A DNA stretch of 64,000 nucleotides from Symbiodinium natans. Its lineage: Eukaryota > Sar > Dinophyceae > Suessiales > Symbiodiniaceae. The stretch lies in NCBI GenBank assembly GCA_905221605.1, contig CAJNDS010002247.1:233501-297500 (forward strand). The letters run 5' to 3'. Shown here one piece after another: positions 19,541 through 29,215 of the stretch. How positions within the stretch are numbered: the stretch's first letter is position 1; each line of letters opens with the position of its first letter. The position numbers were made by a program, and so were the translations under genes. The notes beneath the pieces were generated by a model. The model was not told the DNA's origin. It searched no databases and worked only from the letters and a program-made list of their open reading frames with translations.

Positions 19541-22500
19541 CTACCCTGTTGGGTAAAGGCGTCGCACATCGACCTCAAGTTCAGTGCGACCACGCCACTC
19601 GTGTTCATGGTACCGGCGAGCAGCTTCTGGGCTTCGCCAGTTATCATCATAATACTGTCGCTCACCAGCTGCATATATGGCTAGCGTCCTCCTGCGGCCT
19701 GTGAGTGCTCCCAGAGGAACGGGCAACCTGGTCTGCGCTGGGTCGAAGCGACGAACTCTCACGACAGCGTGCCAGCGTACTAAGACAGTTGGCCTCTCTG
19801 CATCGTACTGAAAGAAGTCCTGTCGACACTCTGGCGGCGGTGCCTGAAAAAGTGTGGATAGATCTCCACCCCATGATGTCCTCGTCAGCCGCATTTCCCT
19901 CATAGTTGGCTGCAGCGTGGGGGCGGGCCAGCCGACCCTGAGGATATAGGGCGGATCAGGTGGATGATTGAGCCGTGGGGGCCTTGCTTGGAAGGGGCCT
20001 CTAGGCTGGGCGATTGTGTCTCCGTGAACAGGCTCAGGCGGGTTCGCTGGCGCGTCTGCTGGGCCTGGCATAAACACCTGAACCTCATCATCAGCAAAGG
20101 CAAATGTGATAGGGCGGCCTTGAGGCTCTACATCAGGCTCCTGCTGCGCTACAGGTCTTGGGGGCCTTCGCCTCAGGCCTTCTTCAGGGGTCATTGCGGG
20201 AACGGGATCCCTAACACGAGCAACGGGGGCCTCATCAGGATCTGGGCCTTCATACTCATCTTCGGGCTGTTCAGGTATGAAAAGCTCTTCAGGTTCTGGG
20301 GCTGGGAGTCTCGGCCTGAGGAGTTCCTCGGCAAGACGAAACACTGCCCTCAAACAAGCCTTACATGTTTCCCAAACTGCAATGGACGTGATTGAGATTA
20401 GCACAGCAAACACTACAAGAGACCAGTCTTCACTCTGGGTCCTGTCCTGGTCCTTAGTGGCTCTGGCGTTGCACAAGCAACAGGCCAAAATGACTGCCCT
20501 TAGGCAATCCTTCACGTGCTGAACGGATTTTGCCTTAGTGGTTTCGGCAGGCGGATCCTGCGCGGACATTCCCAGCACTGCCATCAACGTCTTGATCCTC
20601 TGCGGGCCAAGTGCCTGAGTCCCTATATCAGCACCATTCTTGTCTCCACCTACATGCACGAAAACGAGCAATTTCATGTCGGACCTCTCTTTCAGGACTC
20701 TAGCCCTAATTTTTAGGTGACGGGTTCTCCAAGAAACGGTGGGGCTGTTGATCACTGTGATAGCACTCAGGTTGTCGTTTGCCACAAACACCCTTGGTTC
20801 ATGCTGCCACAGTTCACGAGCAAGTCCTACATGTGCAACTGCATAGTTACTGCCAGTAGTAGTGGAGAGAAGTTCTGCTTCACATGAAGACTGCGTGCAA
20901 AACGGCTGCCTTGTGCTGACCCAACCAACAGTAGACCCTTCACAGCGAAGCACGGTGCACTCATGAGATCTATCACCTCCTGGCGCGTGCGACGCATCTG
21001 TGTATGCCTGCAGCACGTGCATGTAGTCTTGCGTTCCTACAAGGTTGTACTCATCTCTGTCCTTAGGGCCTGCGAAAACAAGACCTACCGACGGCGTTAC
21101 AGACAAGTAACCTAGAACCTGCAGGGCCTGCCTAAACGTGAACTCAGGGTCCTTTGTGCTCCACTGAGCAAGCTTGGAAACGGCGTAGCAAAGGTCAACC
21201 CTAGTACGAATCGACAACCACAGCAGTTCACCTACAACTTGTTGGCACTTCCTAATGCTTTCGGCGTTGGGGTTAGGGACGGCAACAGGGTCCTCCAGTC
21301 CTTGCGGAAGAGGCTGCACAGAAGCGACAAACTCGTTGGTGTACCTACTCAGCAAGTCCTTTGCGTAAGCGGTTTGAGTTACAACCAACCTGCCCTCCTT
21401 TGACCAGTACAGCTCTAAGCCTAAAAAGCGAACTGGATTCGACGGGTCACTTCCAACCTTCTCTGGGTCAGAACACGCCCACTTTTCACAAACTGCCCTA
21501 ATGACCCCCTCGCCTAAATCCTCTATACCTGACCCAAGAATATCGTCAACGTAGACAGCGATCCACCCGAGCACTTCCTGGGACTGCGCAGGCACAGGAA
21601 AGTCTGGGTCCTGAACGAGAACTGTCTCAACGTCAACAACAAACCAAACGCACTCGTCAGCAAGAGACTGCACTAGCTTCAAAAGCTTGCTTTTCCAGGG
21701 AATTTTCAGGGTACGAAGTTCAGCGTCTCTAGTGAAACCCCAGTCTCTTGGACTTTGGTCAAGACCGTAAACTGCCTTTTTCACTATGAGGAAAGTACCT
21801 ACAGGCACGACTCCTTTGGACACTAGGATACGTGGAGGGTTCAGGACAACGTACTCGGCTGGGTTCTCGCTCTCCGGCGAGTCCCGGCGGACCGCGTGAG
21901 CAGTTCCAGCGTGAGCTACTGCTTCTTGTGCGCCCTCACGGTTCCTAGGTAACAGTTCTGAGTTCAGGAAAGCAGTCTTGATGTCTACTGACCAGACAGG
22001 CATTCCACGACGTGAACTATACGCTACTAACATGCGCAGGTGAGTCAGGTCAACTCCACTAGAGTAGAGGTCATGTTTCCGCTGGGCCTTTGACTCTCCT
22101 AGGCACGTACCAAGAAAGTTACCACAAGCTACTATGCGGGCTTTGAGCCTACCTTTGGGGGCCTTGATACTGCAGATAAGCTTTGAGGGAATGACAGTGA
22201 CCTTCACACCCTTCGCGCTCAACTCGTCCAGCCTCTCCTGGGTCACAGGCTCAAGCGCCTCTTTGTCCTCAGTTAGGGACAGGAACTCTGCGACGACTGC
22301 TGGTCGCCACACCTCGAAGTTTTGAAGAACTTGCCAGTTCGGTACGATCTTGGTCTGCAACACCCGCTCCGGCGTGTCCTCTTGAACCGCGTTCTCATCA
22401 AGAGTTTCCGGAAAGGATGCTTCACACACGCAGACAGCAACCGCACTTTCGTCACGCAAGCTCAAGGCACGCAACTCGCACTCCAACTCCTCACGCTTCA

Positions 22501-25500
22501 CGAGCAGCTCAGAGAGGATGGTGCCCTCACAGGCCTCCTTTAGGCCATGCTCTTCAAAGGCTGTGATGAACTCTTGTCGCCCATGGGCGATCAGCTTGCT
22601 CACCACACTGTGCTCGTTAAGCAGCCCTTCAAGCGCCCACGCATCACCCTCAAGCTCGCGCGGTTCTAAAAGCAGAGCCTGCTCAACTTCTTGCTCATAG
22701 GCCTCCTCGTCACACGCTCTGTCTGGCGTGTCTTCAAGGTTAGTTGGCCGAAAACTGTCGAAAAACAACTGTGCTTCGAACTCCTCGCACCCTACCGCAC
22801 AACAGCAAGGCACGCTCATGGACAGGTCTGGCTCGGCAGACACCTCGCGCTCAACGGTTGCCTCTGGCGACACCCCAGCAAAGCACACGGCGTCAAGCTT
22901 CACAAACAACTTGCTGCAAACAACACAGTCGCGCTCACAGCAACTACAGGTACACGCGGCGGCCTGCCCTTCAGCAACAGGACCTACGCCTTCACTCTCA
23001 AGCTTTTTTGGATTTTGGATTATGCTATTTTTAGGGTTTTTGGGATTTTCAGGCTCTTTCAGAGGGGTGGCTCCCCCTTGCTGTGCAACAGCAACATTGG
23101 AAAACTGCTCTTGTGGGGGAACGTTGAACCCCAGGCTTGTCAACTCCGCACGCTCCGCTCCTTTGAGCTTATCCGGGCGGCTCACCGTGTAAGCAGAGAG
23201 CACAACTCGATGCTCTTCACATGGCCACGGCTCAGTGCAATGCCACCGGTGCGAGTTGAACTGAAACGGCTGTCCTAAGGGAAAAACTTGTCCTTGCGCA
23301 ACTTGTCCTGTAGGAAGCGTTTTGCAAACCGCTGGTCCACGTTGCTCATCACCACTGACAGTTTGCACCCACAAGCCACCACCACTAGACGGCGCTTGCA
23401 CAGTAACTATGTGGTTTGGGTACAACGGATGATTGTGAACATCACGATGCAACACTGCCTCAGCGTCAGTACTCAAAACAACGGTAGTAAACTCAGCGTG
23501 TGGCACAGCCTGCCGCACAAGCTTGGTCAACAACGCTGCTACACCTGAGTAACGCTTCGTGTTCTTGGTCACACCTGACACGCCACCATGCACAAACTGA
23601 CCAAACACATGATGCTTGCCAGAGTGTAGGCGCTTGCCATTATCACGCGACGCGTCAAGGTCAGAAAGAGACAGCTGAGCAACAAAGGCCAAAGCCGCAT
23701 CAACATCAAACGGCGCTGTAGCAGCAAGCTCACGAGCAAATCGGTCAACGGCCTGGGGTGTTCCCCGGCTTTCGCAACCAACTTTTGCAAGCACAACGGG
23801 CCGTTTGGCACTATGCCGGCGCACTGGGGCTGGCAGCTCTCCCTCTTCAAACGGTGGATCGTCGCCGTCAGGATTGGTGGCAACTACCTGTAAGTTTGGG
23901 CTGTCGCCGTGAAACAACTTCGTCGCAAGCTTCAACATGTCACCGACCAACACAACATAGCCATGTTTTACAAGGCTGGCGGGGCACAACACAATACCGT
24001 CTTCGGCACGGGCCTTCCACTCTGACTGACGTCGGCGATGCCACGTCCTAGTAAGTATCTGTGTTTTAGTGCCGTAAGGTGCCAACGTGGGCTGTGGCCA
24101 TCCCAAGCGGGCAAGCGTGTCTGACCGCCACCTCGCGGCGACCGCTCTTGCGGCGCAGGCCCACTTATCGGGGGGATGTGCGTTAGCTAGCAGAATAGTA
24201 CGAACCTGCTGCTTTAGTCGGCGTACGACATTTTCAACCCTGCCGTTGCTGTTGTGCTCTTGGGGCGCAGCTGCAGTGTGCAATATGCCACGCGCGTCAA
24301 CGAAACGCCTAAATGGTGTCGAGATGAACTCGGACCCTGCGTCTGTATGGATTCGCGCAATCGGCAACTTCAGCACCTCAAGCTGCGCACAAATCCGGGC
24401 AGTAGCATGCGCAACTTCGTTCGGACCTTTGGAGTCAAGGGGCTCAACAAAGACAAGCTCAACCATTTCAATGGGGCGGTTTTCGGCATCAGCTTCATCG
24501 TCCAGCTTAGCCTTATCTTCCGCACAGCGCTCAAGCAACTCACGACCTGCAGCGTGGCTGCCACGCGCGGGGTACAACTTATCACCGAACCACTCATCTA
24601 GAGCGCGATCCTCTTCACTAGGATCTACAACTGAAGGCTCGTAGCCCTCACAGTCACTTGGGATGCTGGGCTCGTTCGGGCACTCGGCCTGAGGACCTCC
24701 CCGGCTTATGTCGAGCTCCTCACGAACCTCACCCAACACAACACTCCCCCGAAGTTCACTCGAGGCATCCGCGCCAGCATCTGGCATCAGCGAACCCTCC
24801 CCCGAACCCGGAAGCTCATGACACTTACTCCCTCGCTGACCATCGGGTCCAACTCGGGGCACTCCAGGATCGCCATCACCATCCAACCCTGGTTGATTAT
24901 CGGGCTCGGCCTCAACCTCCCTAGGTTCATCTGGCTCATTTCCCAAATCCACCTGACTAGCGCGCTCTTCATCAGGATTTGCCGGAGTTTGGGACTCTGC
25001 CAACAAGGGCCGACCACGCACGTCAACAGGAACTGTGTAAACCGCAGTCAATAGATAACGCCTACGATGACTGAGTTCGTCCTGCGACTTTTTGTACGGA
25101 CCTGGACAATCAAGCGACAATACAAAGGCCTGTGGTGCGCGGACTCGTCTATGTTGCCTTTGGGTAGCGGTCCCGATCACACAATCTCTGCATGTCCTTA
25201 ACGGTGGCCAATGTCCATTCTTTACATGTGCTTCAAAACTAATCTTGGAAAGTTTGAGTTTGGGGCTCCCCGACACAACGGCCTCAAGCTGAGCACACAC
25301 CATGCGCAATGCACCTGGCGCCCATGCCGCCCATCGAGCAGACTCCCCAACAGTGGATTGGTTTGGATCACCCACTCCCTCACCCTGCCAACCCGGACCC
25401 CTCACACTCATGGCGCTCATTGGCTGCGTGGACGCCCACGTAGTTGGCTTCCTTTTAGGGTGGCCAAGCGGTCCTTGATCCCCATGAATTTGCTTTAACC

Positions 25501-25681
25501 CCAGCAATCGCTCAACTGCTAGGTAACTCGGAGTGGCCCACATTGAAGTGTATCCATCTGGGGCCTCATGCTCCATGACCTCAGGGCTCAGGTACGACTG
25601 AGGGTCCTGACCCAACATCGACTCCTGAACGTGTAGGTACCGGCATCCCCTGCCAAGGTGCTTCCCACGCGTTTTACGCAC
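19541..25681 (-). CDS. Element 1 Pol: integrase, oxygenase-like domain, RT, RNase H
   Basis: About 2046 residues. In order: the end of the methyltransferase-like domain (MEHEAPDGYTSMWATP near residue 36); integrase with an H...GH...CRDC zinc site (150-170), catalytic Asp in LSLDCPGP (about 190), Asp in HTDAGSEF (about 444) and Glu in NSNGRVENV (about 476); a domain with HRD (about 745) and distal WHCTEPW and HRVVLSAYT (about 813-825), resembling 2-oxoglutarate/Fe(II) oxygenases; reverse transcriptase with YVDDILG (about 1377); RNase H starting AYTDASH (about 1558) with SSCEAELL. A C-terminal extension has a hydrophobic segment (VVFAVLISITSIAVW, about 1750) and a Pro-rich tail. The first codon of the frame is GTG directly after a stop, so it is probably reached by -1 shifting from the upstream frame and not by initiation. 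Confidence 0.95.
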   Translation of the reverse strand: MRKTRGKHLGRGCRYLHVQESMLGQDPQSYLSPEVMEHEAPDGYTSMWATPSYLAVERLLGLKQIHGDQGPLGHPKRKPTTWASTQPMSAMSVRGPGWQGEGVGDPNQSTVGESARWAAWAPGALRMVCAQLEAVVSGSPKLKLSKISFEAHVKNGHWPPLRTCRDCVIGTATQRQHRRVRAPQAFVLSLDCPGPYKKSQDELSHRRRYLLTAVYTVPVDVRGRPLLAESQTPANPDEERASQVDLGNEPDEPREVEAEPDNQPGLDGDGDPGVPRVGPDGQRGSKCHELPGSGEGSLMPDAGADASSELRGSVVLGEVREELDISRGGPQAECPNEPSIPSDCEGYEPSVVDPSEEDRALDEWFGDKLYPARGSHAAGRELLERCAEDKAKLDDEADAENRPIEMVELVFVEPLDSKGPNEVAHATARICAQLEVLKLPIARIHTDAGSEFISTPFRRFVDARGILHTAAAPQEHNSNGRVENVVRRLKQQVRTILLANAHPPDKWACAARAVAARWRSDTLARLGWPQPTLAPYGTKTQILTRTWHRRRQSEWKARAEDGIVLCPASLVKHGYVVLVGDMLKLATKLFHGDSPNLQVVATNPDGDDPPFEEGELPAPVRRHSAKRPVVLAKVGCESRGTPQAVDRFARELAATAPFDVDAALAFVAQLSLSDLDASRDNGKRLHSGKHHVFGQFVHGGVSGVTKNTKRYSGVAALLTKLVRQAVPHAEFTTVVLSTDAEAVLHRDVHNHPLYPNHIVTVQAPSSGGGLWVQTVSGDEQRGPAVCKTLPTGQVAQGQVFPLGQPFQFNSHRWHCTEPWPCEEHRVVLSAYTVSRPDKLKGAERAELTSLGFNVPPQEQFSNVAVAQQGGATPLKEPENPKNPKNSIIQNPKKLESEGVGPVAEGQAAACTCSCCERDCVVCSKLFVKLDAVCFAGVSPEATVEREVSAEPDLSMSVPCCCAVGCEEFEAQLFFDSFRPTNLEDTPDRACDEEAYEQEVEQALLLEPRELEGDAWALEGLLNEHSVVSKLIAHGRQEFITAFEEHGLKEACEGTILSELLVKREELECELRALSLRDESAVAVCVCEASFPETLDENAVQEDTPERVLQTKIVPNWQVLQNFEVWRPAVVAEFLSLTEDKEALEPVTQERLDELSAKGVKVTVIPSKLICSIKAPKGRLKARIVACGNFLGTCLGESKAQRKHDLYSSGVDLTHLRMLVAYSSRRGMPVWSVDIKTAFLNSELLPRNREGAQEAVAHAGTAHAVRRDSPESENPAEYVVLNPPRILVSKGVVPVGTFLIVKKAVYGLDQSPRDWGFTRDAELRTLKIPWKSKLLKLVQSLADECVWFVVDVETVLVQDPDFPVPAQSQEVLGWIAVYVDDILGSGIEDLGEGVIRAVCEKWACSDPEKVGSDPSNPVRFLGLELYWSKEGRLVVTQTAYAKDLLSRYTNEFVASVQPLPQGLEDPVAVPNPNAESIRKCQQVVGELLWLSIRTRVDLCYAVSKLAQWSTKDPEFTFRQALQVLGYLSVTPSVGLVFAGPKDRDEYNLVGTQDYMHVLQAYTDASHAPGGDRSHECTVLRCEGSTVGWVSTRQPFCTQSSCEAELLSTTTGSNYAVAHVGLARELWQHEPRVFVANDNLSAITVINSPTVSWRTRHLKIRARVLKERSDMKLLVFVHVGGDKNGADIGTQALGPQRIKTLMAVLGMSAQDPPAETTKAKSVQHVKDCLRAVILACCLCNARATKDQDRTQSEDWSLVVFAVLISITSIAVWETCKACLRAVFRLAEELLRPRLPAPEPEELFIPEQPEDEYEGPDPDEAPVARVRDPVPAMTPEEGLRRRPPRPVAQQEPDVEPQGRPITFAFADDEVQVFMPGPADAPANPPEPVHGDTIAQPRGPFQARPPRLNHPPDPPYILRVGWPAPTLQPTMREMRLTRTSWGGDLSTLFQAPPPECRQDFFQYDAERPTVLVRWHAVVRVRRFDPAQTRLPVPLGALTGRRRTLAIYAAGERQYYDDNWRSPEAARRYHEHEWRGRTELEVDVRRLYPTG

Positions 25682-28600
25682 TCATCAGCTGTCCCGTCTA
25701 CCCAGGTAACCGCTCGTGATGCCAACAATGCCAACATGTACATGCGATGCAAAAGGACATCAGATTCATACACCTGCGACTGCTGAGAGGGAGTCAAACC
25801 GGGCAAACCATGCACATGGGGGCCATCGCGAGCTCGAAGTGGGGGTGGACCTCCCTCCCGAAACCGACACCTCGAGAATGGACCACAGGGCGGACCCCCG
25901 AGCACCGCATCGACTTTCCCCGAACAAACTAACTCAAGGAGGTACCTATACGTGAGCGGGTTCATCAGGTCTTCTTTTAGGTCGACCGACACACAAACAC
26001 CTCCTGCAGCTGTCACGGCATCCTCAATCTGCCGCCGGCTCTCTCCAGCAAACAAGTTAAGAACTACCTTCCCAGCCTTTTTAAGTTTTCGCCTAAACCT
26101 ACGATTCCAGACTAAGGTCTCATGTGACTGCTCTGGCCACGCTGCGACTGCGGACTTCACATCATTTGGGATTTGGGGCCACATGCGTCCTGCAGCAACA
26201 TGCAAAGCCGAACCAACGTCCCCATCAACCCGCACTTCATGAATCAACTTGTCTAAAAGCTCAATTTCAGTGTTGTGCGCTGTGCGGATTTCGAGTGTTC
26301 GTGCACACAGGTCATTGGCAAAGCTCCACATGCGATGTTGCTCAATTTCGGCGATCAACTTGTATGCCTCAGTTTCTGAAACTCTGGGGCATCCGGAGGT
26401 AGTGAAAATGTCAATCTTTCCGCGTTGTGGGTGTGCCAGCACACACCTTCGACCTGACCAGTCTAGCCGACATCCAAGCTCGATAAGCTGTCCTAGGGAA
26501 ACAATCGGCTCAGCCTCTTGGTCAGTGATAAGTGTGCCTAGTGAGTTCACCCATAACATCGCGGAACCTGATGCGAGATTCACTTCATGTCTCCTGAGAG
26601 CACTCAAGTCCTCGCCCTCAAGCTTCGGTCTAAGGCACGCGCTTGCACCGGAATCGATCAGGCCATACTTGCAACTAAGGCCCGGGCCATCCGGCACGCC
26701 CAGATGGGCTGCGTCAGATGGCTCAAAACTCGTGCGGTCGTTTTGGAACAATTCTGGCACCAACTCAGCGCCGACATTGAGCGCTTTAAGCTGCAGGGAC
26801 CGCAGCAAGTTCGTGGCCTCTTGCATCATGTGGGCGCTTGATGCTCCCAACTGCCCCTCCCCCGAACCTGCACTAGCAGCCTGGGCGGACTCCGCGGCGC
26901 TTGCAGCCTCAGCCTTCTTAGCGCTCTTGGTTCCCCCCTTACCCTTGGCTTTGGGCAGGGTATCCTCAACCTTAGCAGCTTCAGGGTTTTTGCGGGGACA
27001 TGCATCTTTCATGTGACCAGTGGCACTGCATAGAAAACACCTGCCAGTTCCCTTACCTATGGGGGCATGCGTAAAATGACATTTATCGGCATAGTGACAT
27101 CCAGCTTCAGTCATCCAGTGCTTGCATGCTGGCTTTGGATTGCCCTTTCCACCCTTACCACCACCCTTCGCCTCAGCACCCTTCCCCTTGGACTCCCCAC
27201 CACCCGGCGTCTCAACCCGAGCAACCTTATGTTTCTTGGGGTCCTCACTCAATGCTGCAGCCTCGCACTCGGCCAACAAAAGCTCAGCGTACTTACTGAC
27301 AGCATCCTGGTTGGGAACTTGGTCAAGCAAGTGGTTCGTCCTAAAGGTTTGAAGGCGAAACAACGAAGAGGTGGACAAATTCGGAGGATGAAGACTGTCT
27401 AGACCTTTCACCTGCAACGACGGGTCTGGGAGATTCAGGCCAACCTCAGTCGATCTGACAATCCAACGACGCCATTTCCTGATAGCCTTGACTGCGGCAT
27501 GCGCAGTTGCACTGCTTCCTGGGTGTGTAATGTAGTTAAGCAGTTGTTCACGCTCTGCACTTCCCCCAGGTTGGTACTTACACATGGTCTTGTACACGAT
27601 TGCAGCGGTCGAAAACAATCTAGACGTAACTATGTCCTCACGCAAATCTGCACCAACACACTTCAGCAACATGGGCACTGCTTTCTGCTCTACCCTACTG
27701 AATCTACCGGTTTGGTGAAGTTCAACGAGGGCTTCGGGGTAAATACTAAGTCGGTCGAGAGGTGATGCGAGTAGCCAACGTGTGTACAACTGTTTCGCCT
27801 CACGCAACACATCTCCCCACCACTCACGTGCTCCCTGACTCAACGACGACATGGTGGGACCCAACGTTGCCAGCCAATCACCTGCAGTAATACTGGAGTT
27901 AGTAGGATCATACTTGTCAAGTTGAGGAAGCTCAGGCACGTACTTGATGGGGTCTTCAGGTTGCATTTCGGCTTGAGCTCTAAGGCCTGGAGGTGGGGGT
28001 GGCCTAATTTCAGTACCTCCTGGGCTCACTGGGTACTTCAACCCACTGCTGACACCTACGGCCTTTCGAGCAGGGCTACTTCTACCTCTGTCCTGACCGG
28101 GCTGCTTTCTTAAGAAGTCGGGAATGGGTGGAGGCTCACCGGGACGCAAGGCATCTTGATACAGCTGAACATAGTTCTCATACCCAAAGTTACCCATGTC
28201 AAGAGGTCCTGACAAGCTTGCAGCAGCTCCTCCAGATTGACGAGCTCTTTGAGGGCTATCACTACGAGTCCTAGGCTCTCGTCCTCGCTTTGGGGATTTA
28301 TCGGGGGTGACGGGTACGAAGGGTGACCTAGCCCTTGGGTTCAAGACCTCAGCTACGGACACGGCCCTTGCCGGTCGTGTTGGGGCCTGTTTCTCAAGTT
28401 TCAATCCTTCGGGCGTGACTCGCCAGGCGTACTTTGACCCTTCCACTTCCACCACACCCGCACTTGGAGCCTGGGCCTGGGCCTCAGTTGGTGGTCCCAT
28501 TTGACCCCCTCTCCCATCCGACCCCGTCCCAGTTTCCCCAAGGTTAGCCGGCTTGCCTGTCACAGCTGGTGTGCCAACGAACTGAGGAGGAAACACAGCC

Positions 28601-29163
28601 TTCGGATGTGGCTCAGGGACACTAGAGCTTGCACCTGCAGACGATGACGATGCTTTGGAGCTCTCCAGCTTATCCATTCGCTCCACCAAAGACTGTTGGC
28701 CTTGCATCAGTACCCGTAGCATTGACGCCAGATCGCCAAAGGGATCTGTAGCCACTGGCTGTACTGGAACCAGTTCGCGATCATCTTCCGCTTTGATAGC
28801 TCCACGTTCCATGGCCGAAAACTCGCTGTAACCTGTAACGCTAAAATGTCCAGGCAATGCTTCTCTGGCAACTTGTGCCTCCGGTTCCTGTGGCTGTGTC
28901 GCCAGCGCAACAGGGTCAATACGAAGTACTTCTGCATGACACGGAGCTAGTTCATGAGGCACATCATCCCTGGCTGCGCTTGCTGCGGCCTCAGGAGTTT
29001 CCTGGGCTTGAGGTCCAAGCTCATATGGCGGTTCACGTTCTGACTCATCGCCTTCCCTAATGGCTGCACCTCGTTCCCCAGGGTCGTCCTGCACGACCTG
29101 TTGTGCACGGCGAAATTCCTGCTGTACTGCATCTGACCAGAAAGGGTTCGGGAAGTTTGCCAT
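25588..29163 (-). CDS. Element 1 Gag-protease with cytosine-methyltransferase-like domain
   Basis: 1191 residues from an ATG about 50 nt inside the 5' LTR. A charged N-terminus and Pro/Ser-rich middle are followed by a helical Gag-like region, a CCCH finger (CKHWMTEAGC...CHFTH, about residue 678), a CCHC knuckle (CFLCSATGHMKDAC, about 705), and a retroviral-type protease site (LIDSGASA, about 833). The C-terminal part has NLFAGES (about 1033) and GGPPCGPFS (about 1088), resembling C5-methyltransferase motifs I and IV with the catalytic Cys in PPC. Its final part lies in the next frame. Methyltransferase domains are known from dinoflagellate and algal retrotransposons; activity here is inferred. 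The frame ends in a 96-bp overlap with the next frame. Confidence 0.93.
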   Translation of the reverse strand: MANFPNPFWSDAVQQEFRRAQQVVQDDPGERGAAIREGDESEREPPYELGPQAQETPEAAASAARDDVPHELAPCHAEVLRIDPVALATQPQEPEAQVAREALPGHFSVTGYSEFSAMERGAIKAEDDRELVPVQPVATDPFGDLASMLRVLMQGQQSLVERMDKLESSKASSSSAGASSSVPEPHPKAVFPPQFVGTPAVTGKPANLGETGTGSDGRGGQMGPPTEAQAQAPSAGVVEVEGSKYAWRVTPEGLKLEKQAPTRPARAVSVAEVLNPRARSPFVPVTPDKSPKRGREPRTRSDSPQRARQSGGAAASLSGPLDMGNFGYENYVQLYQDALRPGEPPPIPDFLRKQPGQDRGRSSPARKAVGVSSGLKYPVSPGGTEIRPPPPPGLRAQAEMQPEDPIKYVPELPQLDKYDPTNSSITAGDWLATLGPTMSSLSQGAREWWGDVLREAKQLYTRWLLASPLDRLSIYPEALVELHQTGRFSRVEQKAVPMLLKCVGADLREDIVTSRLFSTAAIVYKTMCKYQPGGSAEREQLLNYITHPGSSATAHAAVKAIRKWRRWIVRSTEVGLNLPDPSLQVKGLDSLHPPNLSTSSLFRLQTFRTNHLLDQVPNQDAVSKYAELLLAECEAAALSEDPKKHKVARVETPGGGESKGKGAEAKGGGKGGKGNPKPACKHWMTEAGCHYADKCHFTHAPIGKGTGRCFLCSATGHMKDACPRKNPEAAKVEDTLPKAKGKGGTKSAKKAEAASAAESAQAASAGSGEGQLGASSAHMMQEATNLLRSLQLKALNVGAELVPELFQNDRTSFEPSDAAHLGVPDGPGLSCKYGLIDSGASACLRPKLEGEDLSALRRHEVNLASGSAMLWVNSLGTLITDQEAEPIVSLGQLIELGCRLDWSGRRCVLAHPQRGKIDIFTTSGCPRVSETEAYKLIAEIEQHRMWSFANDLCARTLEIRTAHNTEIELLDKLIHEVRVDGDVGSALHVAAGRMWPQIPNDVKSAVAAWPEQSHETLVWNRRFRRKLKKAGKVVLNLFAGESRRQIEDAVTAAGGVCVSVDLKEDLMNPLTYRYLLELVCSGKVDAVLGGPPCGPFSRCRFREGGPPPLRARDGPHVHGLPGLTPSQQSQVYESDVLLHRMYMLALLASRAVTWVDGTADECVKRVGSTLAGDAGTYTFRSRCWVRTLSRT

Positions 29164-29200
29164 GGCAAGGTCTACTGTCTACAGGGCCCTTTTACTTAGC

Positions 29201-29215
29201 GTTGGGCTCATAACC
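29201..29215 (-). other. Primer-binding site of element 1 (tRNA-iMet anticodon arm)
   Basis: The + strand GTTGGGCTCATAACC abuts the 5' LTR. It reads as the anticodon stem-loop of initiator tRNA-Met (GGG stem, CAU anticodon, CC). The element transcript therefore carries its complement, implying priming by an internal tRNA fragment, as established for Drosophila copia. Confidence 0.85.

Noticed and set aside
22134-24644. Several + strand frames of 60-195 residues inside element 1
   Set aside because: They are antisense shadows of the Pol frame on the - strand, with no motifs of their own.
25588-25683. A classic -1 slippery heptamer for the element 1 overlap
   Set aside because: No X-XXY-YYZ sequence in the correct frame was found; GTAAAAC and GGGAAGC are near misses and out of pattern.
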